Shown here: piece by piece, positions 9,527-20,055 of the stretch
How positions within the stretch are numbered: position 1 is the first letter of the stretch
Layout: every line of letters begins with the position of its first letter
Assembly (NCBI GenBank): GCA_950295325.1
Contig: OX485809.1
Coordinates: 5,518,001-5,582,000 of the forward strand
Direction of reading: 5' to 3'
DNA from: Polytrichum commune
Lineage: Eukaryota > Streptophyta > Polytrichopsida > Polytrichales > Polytrichaceae
Length of the DNA: 64,000 bases
Notes under the pieces: generated by a model
Databases searched by the model: none
What the model was told of the DNA's origin: nothing
Seen by the model: only the letters and a program-made list of their open reading frames with translations
Translations under genes and position numbers: made by a program

Positions 9527-11246
9527 TCATTGCGTCAATCGTATCAAATCCGCAAACAAACTAGACCTAGGATCATCCAATGCCTGGCCAGTTCCTGCCC
9601 GCGAATGGCCTTGACAAGGCCATCCTGCAATAATCAAATCCACGTGGTCCAACCTTCTCAAATCCTCATCACTAATCATAGTGACATCTTGAGGAAGTTG
9701 ACCACAACATCCATGAATGGCAGAGGCTGACAATTGTGCGGGGTATCTCAACAACAATTGTTGGATGTGGTGTCGGACGGCTCTGTTGGCTGCATACCCA
9801 TTGTCCACATGAATGTATCGCCAAACTGTAATTCCAGCTTCCAAAACTGCCGCCAAACCTGTGCCAATGCCTCCAAAGATCTCCACAAGGACAATACCTT
9901 CAGGTGATGGTTGCCAACGAATGGGTTGAGCAAAAGAAAATGAGGATGAAGTTGGAGGTGCCTCTCCAAGCTCTAAATCTGCTACAATGTGTTGACAATG
10001 GTCGGATAACTCCTTAGGAGTTCGCCATGGTGGAGGTGGATCCTTGAAATGTCGAGCAGGAATTTGAAAAGATGGTAAAAATTGTTGTTCTGCCGCATTA
10101 CAACTGTAGTCCATTGTTTCCTCCAATAAAACTGGAGCACAAGGCAAATCTGCAACTGAACCGCTGCAACCAAACATTGCCTCCGCAACCATAGTCATAG
10201 CAGTGGCTGCAAATGTGACAGGAATAAATACCTTCCTGCCATCTCCAGTGGACCATCCCGGTCTAATCCATGCCTCTTCCGTCCAATTATCCAAACCAAA
10301 GCCAAGTGGGTAAAGAGCTTGCTGACCAACAAGTATATCATAGTTGGTAGCATTAGTAACAACACACTTCATTGACAAATGAATGTAAGTAGGCCCTGCC
10401 CCCACATGAAAAATCAAACGTAGAGGTGCCTTGGTGTAACCTGTTGCACGTTCAGTGCCCCCTACTGAAGTCACAATAGTGAATGGACAAGGATCCAAGT
10501 TTGCTGGCGTCAATCCAAGAGTGTCAGCAAGTCCTTTGCCAATCATAACCGGTTGAGCACCGGAATCCATCATAACTCTCAGTGGTGTAGCACGGATAGT
10601 GGGCATATCCGTGCGTGAAACGACAAACAAAGATTTGTCGTTCATCAGCCGTACAACTCCAGGTTGCAAATTATGTCGTTCGCGAGCAGGCCTTGCAGAA
10701 ATGTCTGCAAGATATGCCGCTCCCGACGCATAATTCGAAAATGACGTATCCACTGCTGAAATTGATGCTGGAGGAATATCAGTTTGCTTACCAAAAGCAA
10801 TGATCGCCGCATCCGCAAGACTCGCTCGCAAATTGGCTAAGTCCTCCACCTCCTCAGCCACAGGTACGTCAACCACAGCTTGGGATACTTGAAGGGATGG
10901 CAAATCCGCCTTACCTTCTAACATTCTCCCAGCTAAATGAAAAACTGCAGCAGGCTTGAAATCCGAAGCCATAAATTCCGAACCCGAGAAAATTGGCATA
11001 TGGAGAATTTTATATGCCAATGCCTGCGTAACATCCTTCGAGATGGAATCCCCATCTCTCAAAGGTACAGGGTTTTTAGCCCCAACAACAGTGGTGTCTA
11101 CCAATCCAAATGAAAGAGGTAAACGTGCTTGACCAATTTGATCAGCTGGTCCGACATGGCGAGGATGTAGCACCTCGTTGCTACCACCACTCGTGGAAGC
11201 CACCGCATCTGCCAATGTTTGTAAGCGAGTAGAAGCCGCCGCCACA
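9527..11246 (-). pseudogene. Aspartic protease and N-terminal half of a C5-cytosine DNA methyltransferase, gypsy polyprotein
   Basis: The 572-codon frame begins at 11245 in the gag overlap. The retropepsin site is VMMDSGAQPVMIG (about residue 222), followed by YDILVGQQALYPLG, as in gypsy proteases. The methyltransferase starts at about residue 448 with LVEIFGGIGTGLAAVL (motif I, S-adenosylmethionine binding). It continues to VDLIIAGWPCQGHSRAG (motif IV, about residue 541), which has the catalytic Cys in PCQ. The frame stops at a TGA at 9527-9529, between motifs IV and VI. The domain thus lies between protease and reverse transcriptase, inside the polyprotein rather than beside it. Confidence 0.9.
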
Positions 11247-12687
11247 CCTCTCCAGCTGCTCCAAACATATACATATCCGAACCCGAGGTGCCACCACCCG
11301 CATGCGGCTCAGAAATTTGAGCAAAAGATGCAGAAGATTTGAGCTTTTGCTCAAGCTCTGCCACCTTAGCCTCAAGACTCTGCTCACTTGGAGACTTTCC
11401 AGTGACATAACTGGCAGGCTGCATCTCAGGATGAAGTTGGAAACAATGATCCACATCGTGATTAGTGCCACCACAATGGTTACATTTCAATTGTCTCTTC
11501 TTAGAATTGTCCCCTGCCTTTACTGGTTCCATCTTTTGTTTTAATTTTCCCAAAGGCTGAGTTTTCTTCTTCTTAGGACAATTGGGATCATTCTTCGAAT
11601 GACCAGCTTCTCCACAACCCCAACAATGCAAAATCTTTTGTTCCTTGACGGGTTGAGTCTCAGCTAAACTACTAGTAGCTGTGACAATTCTTCTTGGTTT
11701 CGGACTCTCTGTCATCCAAGATACCATATCCGTGGCATCATGTTGGCAAAGAGCCCGATCACATCTCTCAACCACGGCAAATGCTTGTGCAAGCGTAGCT
11801 CGGCCCTCGTAGTCGAGGATAATCCGAGGTGATGCCAACTCAAGTAGCCGCTTGTCAATCTTAGACAAAAAGATTTTAACAAGCTGACTCTCAGCAAAAA
11901 CATCTCCCGACTCCACAGCAAATCGCGCGAGTCGCGTATACATGGTCCGTGGAGTATCATCCTTCTCTCGGCGGAAATCCTGGATGCGCTGCATCTGGTC
12001 TCGCCGAAACCCACCATACTCCACTTCCAAATGTGCGACAAATTCAGTAAGGGGATTAAACGGAGGTGGTGGACCAACAGCCGTCAATGCTGCCTGTGTA
12101 GCACGTGCCACCCGTGAAAGGGTTGCCGTGCTACTGCTAGCCACCATTGGCCCAAGTGCCAGTTCCGTGTCCTTAGACTCCGCCGGCGATTCCTCCTCCT
12201 TTAAGGTGGGTGGAGCTAAGGTAGCAACCGCCCCATCCTTAAGGGCTGAAATGAGCTCAACCCGAGCCTCCCAATACTGCTCCACCTCCCGAAGTTGTCG
12301 CTGATGACCCTCTGTCCAGCGTTCATAAGTTTGGAGTGCCTCATACTCCAAATGCTGAGGCAGAAGTTCAAAGGCATACCAATCATTGAAATTGGAAGAC
12401 CTTTGACGTTTCTCCTTAATCCAGGTACGAAACCGGAGTTTCCAATCGGGCAAGGAAATGCCCCCAGCTCGACCTGAAAACCGATCACGCACTGAATTGT
12501 GGCGATCGTCCTCCATTTCGTCAAACGTGCCAACACTCCAAATCCGAAGCCTACTAGTAGTGTCCAACGCCGAAATAGGCTCAAAAGCCTCGTTGGTATC
12601 TACCTCTGGCTCAAGATTTGTGGTATGCACGTCCTCCAAGTAATCTGGTGATGGAGATCGATAATATCGGCTCCTAGTTTGCACCAT
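11247..12687 (-). pseudogene. Gag with two zinc knuckles, gypsy polyprotein
   Basis: The frame starts at an ATG at 12687 and runs about 480 codons before the protease frame takes over; the original frame remains open to 11098. It has a capsid-like helical region (WKLRFRTWIKEKRQR; YTRLARFAVESGDVFAE; KIFLSKIDKRLLEL) and two nucleocapsid knuckles. These are CWGCGEAGHSKNDPNC (near residue 353, a CX2CX4HX6C variant) and CNHCGGTNHDVDHC (classical CX2CX4HX4C). A short coiled-coil-like stretch, EAKVAELEQKLKS, follows. The protease frame is one base off at about 11246-11256, which could be a small indel or a recoding site. Confidence 0.85.
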
Positions 12688-13897
12688 AAAATAATCACTT
12701 GAGTACCTGCAACTATCTACAAGGTAATGGCAACCTGCACCTGTTGCGGGCTATCTAAATGGCAATCCCTTGCCAAATGCCAAGTGTTTATGCCCCCAGA
12801 ATTCCAAAATTGTGCAAGGTTTGAGATTGGTAATTAAAATGAAAAATCAGCGTTGAAAAGGCTCATTTCCAAGGTGATTATGGACTCCCATCAACAAACT
12901 AATTGCACCAATGGACTCCTAGGAAGATTTCACACAAATTAGGCTCAAATTTCACTCCGTTCGGAGTTAATTTGCTCCCAAAAACAAAAATCAGCGTTGA
13001 AATTGCTAATTTCAGCAATGATTTTGAATTCCAATCAACAATCCAATTACACCATTGGATTCCTTGGCAAATTTCACACAAGATAGGCTCAAATTTCACT
13101 CCGTTCGGAGTTAATTTGCTCCCAAAAACAAAAATCAGCGTTGAAATTGCTAATTTCAGCAATGATTTTGAATTCCAATCAACAATCCAATTACACCATT
13201 GGATTCCTTGGCAAATTTCACACACGATAGGCTCAAATTTCACTCCAATCGGAGCTAGTATGCCCCCAAATTTGAACCTCAAAGTTTGTGAGAAGTGAAT
13301 GCCAAGTTTGAAAGGTGAAAGGAAAAAAAAAAAAAAAAAAAAAACCAAAAACCAAAAATTTATTTAAAAAAAACAAAAAAAAACAGAGGGAGGCTTACCT
13401 GGCCTGGCTGGCGCCGCCCGCCCGCCCGTGGGGCCCGGCCTGCGCACGCACGCCCGGCCCGGTTTGCGAACGCCGCCCCTTGCAGAACCGGAGCTCCAAG
13501 AGGGTCCGGTGAGCTCCGGATCCGTCCGGAGCTCAACAATTAAAAACAATTCGGATTTTTATTTTATTGTTGTTTTATTTTATTGTTGTTTTATTTTATT
13601 GTTATGTTTGTTTTAAAAGAACAAAAATTAAACTTTGCTTCCACAATTTGCAAGCAAGAAAGATGTGACTTGAGATTCCATTTGGTCTCAAGATTCAACC
13701 ATCAACAATTCAAGAAAACACAAAGAGACACCAAAAGAAAAATGTGAAGATTTTTCTCAAAATCTTCTTGAGGGTTGCAAGGAATTGCAAACTAAGCTTT
13801 CATACACTTGTATCACTCATTTGCTCTCATTACTGGGCCATTCTAGCTCAGAAATACAACCAAAAATGAAAAATTTGAGTCGAATTGTTGTCAAGTG
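12688..13897 (-). other. 5' leader of the DNMT-bearing gypsy element
   Basis: This lies between the 5' LTR core and gag. It holds the 144-bp tandem repeat described separately, an A-rich tract (13321-13384), a GC-rich block (about 13409-13530) unlike the surrounding DNA, and a TTATTTTATTGTTGTT repeat at about 13559-13605. I could not recognise a tRNA primer-binding site next to the LTR. Confidence 0.5.
12843..13275. repeat. 144-bp tandem repeat, three copies, in the gypsy leader
   Basis: The word TCAGCGTTGAAA recurs at 12847, 12991 and 13135, giving a period of exactly 144 bp. Copies two and three are nearly identical; the first is more diverged. Because 144 is a multiple of three, a frame stays open across the array on both strands (12903-13298 and its complement). 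The translated sequence has no recognisable features, so I do not call it coding. Confidence 0.9.
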
Positions 13898-14330
13898 TGA
13901 GGGTTTCTCTCTCCAAGCTTAAGAAACTAAAATGTCTCCTTACAAAGCTTAAGAAACTCTAAAATTCACACACAAGAGTCAAGCTATCTCTCACTCCACG
14001 AAGGGAGAATCCAAGAGTGCAAGTGGTGGAGAAAGAATGCAAAGGCTTTACTCATAATCTACTACACCATAGCCATGAGAAAGCAACAACAAGCTCTCTC
14101 TCTCTCTCAAAACACACTCACAAGACTTGACTTGACAACAATGGCAAGTCAAGAGGCCTTCCTCTCCATACAACCCCAATCCTATGTGGAGTTCATCAAT
14201 GGAGTGGATGAACAACTAACTAGGACTCCCAATGGAGTCCGTTACTCGTCCCAACACACATGGACTCCTAATGGAGTCCATTTACTCCTAAATTGACGTA
14301 ATTTAGCCCCCGATGTCACCTCACGTGACA
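13898..14330 (-). repeat. 5' LTR core of the DNMT-bearing gypsy element
   Basis: This copy begins TGAGGG and ends GTGACA on the plus strand, with the same length as the copy at 4581-5013. Unlike that copy, it has no flanking A repeat. It is followed by G and then TGGGG, which matches the sequence left of the element. Confidence 0.9.
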
Positions 14331-14331
14331 G

Positions 14332-17300
14332 TGGGGATACCATGTCTGGTATCTTCAAGGCACTAGTGGCTAGCTAGGAACTAGTATAGTGTGTCACTAT
14401 AGTGCCCATCCTCGAAAGGGGAGAGTAGTATTGTCTCAATGTCCCCTTGTCCAGTGGGCATTGGTTCATTGACATTACGAACGGACACTTTATTCACGCC
14501 GGCCCCTTGCTAAAAAGGGACCGGAGTTTCTGTCTATCTATCTTTGTCGAATGTTTCCCTAGCACATAGAGTGGCCAAAGCGGGACTATTTGACAAAATG
14601 GCAATTTATGAAAGATATCAAAGGCGAGTTCCTTGGGGAGAAACCTTGGAGGGGGGATTGTTTGGAATACAGTCCCAAGCTTGTATTGATATTTATGTGA
14701 GCACCTATGGAAAGTGAACACGTAAATAAATGAATAAAGAAACTATCATTTTTTATCAAATAATAATAATAACTATAGTTGCATGGGAAAGCAAACCAAG
14801 TTGTGCCAAATTAGATGAATATTTACTCAATATTGTGGGAAAATATATATCCACGTCAAGTCGATAGGTCTACACATCATCAACTACACATTGCAAATAA
14901 AGATAGTGTTACATGATTAAAAAAATAAATTGCTACATGGAATACTACTGGAGACAATAAATATTGTATCCAAAAATTTATGCCTATAAAATTTACTTTT
15001 ATCGGCACCAAAATGATGAAGGTAATGGTAAAAATTAGGAAAAGATAGATCATAGTCAATCTCAAAATCATCTTTGAAGTAAAAAGAATAGTATTCGCCA
15101 TAGTGACAGTTTCTAGGACAATAGCGTTGATTGGAATCAACGTAGGACTATCAATGCTCATCTGTTGATATGAACAAAGATTGCAAAACTTAATGTAGTT
15201 AACAACACCATAGCCATAGATCCCCCCCCCCCACTCTCCTAGTTCATTCTTAAATGTTGCATGGACAAATCTATTAAAGTTTCTACCTTAGAAAATGAAT
15301 GCTTTTCGGAAGGTTTGAATAACAAGAATATGCAAGCTTGAAAAGTTTTCGTGCAGAATACAACAATTTCAACCTCACAGCAACAGGTGTGTGCAAATCA
15401 AGTATTTTATATTCCCATTAAAGTCCATTTCAAAGTCTAAAACAAAGAGGTAGTCAACTTCCCCTACTCCAACTCCCCCCTAGGGCCTCTGCGCCTCCAT
15501 GTTAATGGAGGTCATTGTTTTTCCATTCAGGGCAGAGGGTCCTAAAACCAACAACTTCAAATCTTGCACAACAAGTACTCCAGTACATATTTGCTATGAA
15601 GAACATTCCCCCGCAGGAACAGTTTTGGGTACTCTACTAATGATATTTTGAACCTTTATAACTTTTGCATATGAAGTCCAAAGAAGGTATACTTTGGTGC
15701 ATTGAGATCCCTTTTCGATTGCTAACTAAGATGTACTTTAGTTTCTTTCAATGTAGTGATTTTATATGTACTCTCAACACTTAAAGTGTCGGTTTAAGAC
15801 CGTCTACCTTAGTGGTTACCGCCAACTTGGCCAACACATGGAAAGGTGCCCTAAATACCTAGAAGTCATCATTAGAGTTAGAGTGCTTTCCACTTTTAGT
15901 ACATTCCATGCGAAGTGCGTTAGCCTCAAGTAGCACATCAATTAAGGATTTGTGTGGGTGCATATGTACTTTATTAGGGGGAGTGCCTTTTGTGTCTTTC
16001 TTATCATTTGCGCAAAACAAATATGACTTTTAATTACTACAACTTTCATAACATTACTCAACTCCTTAGTTGCGCTCCCTCAAACCATGTATTGGGCGAG
16101 CATAATTCTCCTTTAAGTATGGGAATCCATGTTTCTAGGGAGCATTGAAGTTGTGTACTATAAGGTTTTTGACAAACAACTATAATTTACTAAATATTTT
16201 CTTAATCATATCCTCTTTCTTTGGAAAGAGACCATCATCTAGCTGCTTAATAATCTTATGTTGAAGACATGGCTACTGTGACATTTATACAAATTGGAAC
16301 CTAACTAAACCATAATCATCAACTCTAAGTCAAGCACACCAACGTATACTTTTAGAAATAACAATTCTTATTAATTGTACAATTTTGGAATCTCATGCAT
16401 ACTAACGTGATCCAAGTTTATTAAGGCTTACTTTAACTTGCTAAAAAAATGGGGCCTAATTATGGTGAATCAACTTTCCAACTTGTCATACTTCAGTGGG
16501 TGGGTAAAACTAGCGTCATGTAAGGTATAAGGTGCTTAAACCAACACTTTTAAGCAATTTAGCCTATTTTAAAAGTCCGTTTGGATTAGTGATATGCATG
16601 ATTGGCTTAGCAAATTGGCTTAGACATAGTAGAAACAAAAATAAAATAAATTGCACATCGTGGATATACTTCAAATGTTTGAAGTCACCTACCCTAGCTT
16701 CCTAAATCTGTCCCTAGACTCCCACAAACGGTTCCAAAACCATCTTGACGTTTTTCCAAAACACTCTCATTTTTCACCCAAAATCAACCCTACTTTCTCC
16801 CAAACCCACCCCCACCTTTTGCCTAGACTGCCTCAACACTAAAACCGACTTTCCACCCAATAAAAAAATTGAGCTCTTATAACTTTGCATGTGGGATCTT
16901 AATAAATACATATACATGTAAGTAAGCCACCCATACGTACATTCCAATGCTTGCTCAGATCCAATCCCACTTTCTTCCAAAACAACCTCGCATTTTCCTG
17001 CAACCACCCCGCTTTTCACTTGAATATGCCTATGCTTTGCATCAGAGACTTTCAAATAGGTTGACCCTTAAATACTCAAGCAACCTCCAAATGGTTCGCC
17101 ACCTAATATTCTACTAGGGTTTGCAACCCACTAGGTGGCAATATACGTGGATTAAAAGGCATCAACTGGTGTAGGGTGGTGTCCACTACCATGTGGCCCA
17201 AAATAACATATAGAAATCTCATACTTCAAGCATGTGGGGATTTTTGTTTGGTTGGCATTGCTTGTTTTGGGGAACGGTTCCATGCATTGCTCAAATGTAG

Positions 17301-18579
17301 GAGCCGAATTTAGGAGCCAAAGTTACAAGACAATCTCTTTCACATATGATGCCCAATTTGGGTGGGGTTTTGTTTTCCTTAGGACAAGATGATGGTCGTG
17401 CACAACTTGACCAATTGGATTGGGAAAACTTAGTGCACATGTTTTTTGCTTCCATGAAGAAGGGAAATCTCCCAAAATGCCGTCATGTGGCCTCTCCAAC
17501 TTTGAGGGTGATGGACTTCATCTAAATTTGCACCCAAAACCCAATTTTTTGGGAGGAGCTCATTTGTCATCCACATAACATATAATGGCAAAGTGTCCAA
17601 CTTTCTAGAATTTGTGAAATGACTGAAATGGTCATGAAGCAAAAAAAAATCATATTTTTCTCTAGTTGCCCCCCCCCCCCCCCAAGCGCCGGAAAATGGC
17701 ATGTGAAGGCTTGAGCATTTAGGGGTTAAGGTGTGTTTTGGGTATAGAGGTGTTGGATATAGCACCTTGTACCTTGTTCCAACTGGAGTTTGGGGTTGTG
17801 ATGTCCAAGGGTTAGATCCTATTTGAGATTTAGAAGTTCATTTAAAATTCTTTCAAGGGCCAAGGAGTTTCATCTTTTGTTTCAAATTGAGACTATGACA
17901 CAAGAACTCCAATGAACTCTTAACTATCAAAATTTCCTCTACATAACCATAACATCATTCATCTCCATAGGTGTGTTTTGTGGGACTAACAATATTCTGT
18001 GGAATATTCTTCCATTCATACTAAATGGGGGGATATTCCACATAATAATGTTAGTTCCACATAATAATGTCAGTTCCACATAATAATGTCAGTTCCACAT
18101 AACACAATTATGGATCTGAACAATGTTATGTATAGAGACACCCAAAAGCTCTTGGCTTAGCTCCTCCTTGAAGGACTTTGCAAATAAGGGTGAATTTATG
18201 CTCATTAGGGTCCGGTTACAAGAAGCTTAGGGTGCAAAGCACTTCATAATGGACCTTAATTTCAACTCATGATTGGACCCACACTTGGTTTTTGGTTCCT
18301 TGAATTAGGACAAGCTTTATTCTATTCAATGAAATCATTGAGATTTTTGGTAGCAAAGTGATGCCACATTAATGCCACGCTGATTTTTATGAGTAAGACC
18401 AAGATCCTAATGTAAATTCCTTGGGTCCAAAAATTTGTTGCCTATCAATAAAATTGCTCGACTTTGGAGTTACTTTGACCTTGGACCCTAGTGTACACCC
18501 ACACACGTATAAAACATATGCATTCCAACGAGATCAAACACTCTCCTACTCACGGTTTGTAAAATAACAAGAACTTCAA
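14332..18579. other. Gene-free stretch
   Basis: No convincing coding frame was seen. The left end may be the continuation of the SINE at 4318. It includes poly-C runs (about 15222-15231 and 17670-17685), the small tandem at 18045-18105, and otherwise AT-rich DNA with decayed repeat fragments. Confidence 0.5.
18045..18105. repeat. 21-bp tandem repeat
   Basis: The unit TTCCACATAATAATGTYAG (with one or two extra bases) is repeated about three times and is preceded by a related ATTCCACATAATAATG. Confidence 0.8.
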
Positions 18580-18904
18580 ATCCCCGTCGGTAAATTGAAT
18601 TATGACACTTGTTCTTAAACCTACATCCTTATTTGAGTGATATATGGTTTGATGTGGTTCCCAAACCGAATACCCAAAAAGAACATATTCTTAAAAGAGC
18701 TTGAGTTGTGTGTTCGAAATACGATTATCATTCATAACTCGGTAGTCAACATAATTGGGCTATTCTAATTGACCATTTAATGAGCATGAGAACCTTCTCA
18801 TAAGATACTCATACGAGCTCCAAAGAGTATGAGATAAAGTGCCAACGACCTCGGTTTAAGTGGGCTAAGCGGGTAAAGTAACCATTTAAGACCCACGTAC
18901 CTTA
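18580..18904 (-). mobile_element. Miniature element M1 copy
   Basis: This is a reverse-orientation copy of the family defined at 49680 and 52024. Recognisable words include the complement of the TTGGTGTCCG region, GGTAGTCAACATAATTGGG, and a right end reading AAGACCCACGTACCTTA. The left end is decayed. Confidence 0.6.
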
Positions 18905-19346
18905 TGCATTGCAATGATGGATTCGGATGATAATGATGGAGCAACCCATCTCCGTATCCCGTACATCCGAGAAATTCATCCACGTCCCCAATTATATGTG
19001 GATCTCGAGAAAGGAAACGGAGAAGGGAACTCCTACTTGGGAGCCTCTCCTCCTGCATACTAACTTATTATTCTAACATTTGCTTGCAGTTGGTCGGTTG
19101 TCGGTAAAGTTAACACTCCACGTGTCCTTCAAAATTGAAAGCGTAAATATAATATAAGGGAAGAAAAGGGGGAAAGAAAAGAAAAGAACTAAGTCCCACA
19201 ACGTTGTCATGTCCGTACACTTAGAAGGCCACTGGAGTGCTTCGACAGTCTAGGGAACTCAGGGCTACAAGTGTCGGTATTCTTTTAAAACGTTTCTTCC
19301 TCTCCATTCTTACTCGTTTGATAACAAAAGGTTTTTAGCACCGCCC
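18905..19346. other. Gene-free stretch
   Basis: I see no gene or clear repeat. An A/G-rich run lies at about 19155-19190. Confidence 0.4.
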
Positions 19347-19784
19347 AAGGGTAGATGTGTCTTAAATGGTTACATTTGCCAACTAGCCCACTTCTTCTAG
19401 GACGTGAAACACGCGATTAAAAGTTAGTACAAGATTACACGTTAGCACATCGAAATCGAAACCAAAACCGAAACCATGGCTATGAGTAGGCCCACTTTCC
19501 TCATTAGTTTTTGGAGCTCATATGAATATCATATTCATCATCCAAGTGAAGATTCCCATGTTCATTAAATGGTCTTATAGACCTCCCCCCTCCCCCGAAA
19601 TCATGTTGAAGTATGCGTATCATATTTTCAAACATGCATCTCAATCCCTTTCAAGCATATGTCTTTTTTATATCCGTACTTGGAACCGCACCGAACCTCA
19701 TACCACTCAAATATAAGTGTCTTAAAAATAAAAAGTATAACAAAATAAAAATACCTAGATAAGGGTTGTCTACTTTACCTTACG
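19347..19784 (+). mobile_element. Miniature element M1 copy
   Basis: It begins AAGGGTAGATG and ends with AAGGGTTGTCTACTTTACC. The typical interior words are present: CCACTTCTTCTAGGAC, GGAGCTCATATGAATATC and CTCAAATATA. It passes directly into the 138-bp tandem at 19781. Confidence 0.75.
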
Positions 19785-20055
19785 AAACATGAACTAACAA
19801 TCTTTGTGATGATTTGCAATTACTAACATGACGAGACAATTCTCAAGCCGATCCAACGGTCATAAATTGTGTGTAGATTGGGTGTACCCACCATATGACC
19901 ACGTGCCTTACCTTACCTTACGAAACATGAACTAACAATCTTTGTGATGATTCGCAATTACTAACATGACGAGACAATTCTCAAGCCGATCCAACGGTCA
20001 TAAATTGTGTGTAGATTGGGTGTACCCACCATACGACCACGTGCCTTACCTTACC
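19779..20055. repeat. 138-bp tandem duplication
   Basis: The segment starting TACGAAACATGAACTAAC at 19781 is repeated at 19919 with a few base changes (for example TTTGCAAT/TTCGCAAT and CATATGACC/CATACGACC). It is bordered by short CCTTA runs. The near-identity suggests a recent duplication. Confidence 0.9.

Larger units (their letters stand above)
4486..14331 (-). mobile_element. Ty3/gypsy LTR retrotransposon carrying a DNA methyltransferase and a PHD finger (degenerate)
   Basis: Two 433-bp LTR cores in the same orientation (4581-5013 and 13898-14330) enclose a minus-strand coding region. Read 5' to 3' on the minus strand it gives gag with two zinc knuckles, aspartic protease, C5-cytosine methyltransferase, reverse transcriptase, RNase H, integrase and a PHD finger. 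A purine-rich tract lies upstream of the 3' LTR. TGGGG at 4481-4485 and 14332-14336 could be the 5-bp target duplication. The reading frame is broken at about 11250 (shift), 9527 (TGA), 8591 (TAG), about 8357 (one extra base), 7549 (TAG), 7435 (TGA) and about 5527 (one base missing). The copy is therefore not autonomous, although its LTR cores differ at only one position I could find. Confidence 0.9.

Noticed and set aside
12903-13348. Open frames of about 130-150 codons on both strands
   Set aside because: They come from the 144-bp tandem repeat, whose length is a multiple of three; the translation shows no protein-like features beyond the repetition.
17430-17765. 111-codon minus-strand frame
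   Set aside because: It spans a poly-C run giving poly-glycine and has no recognisable motifs.
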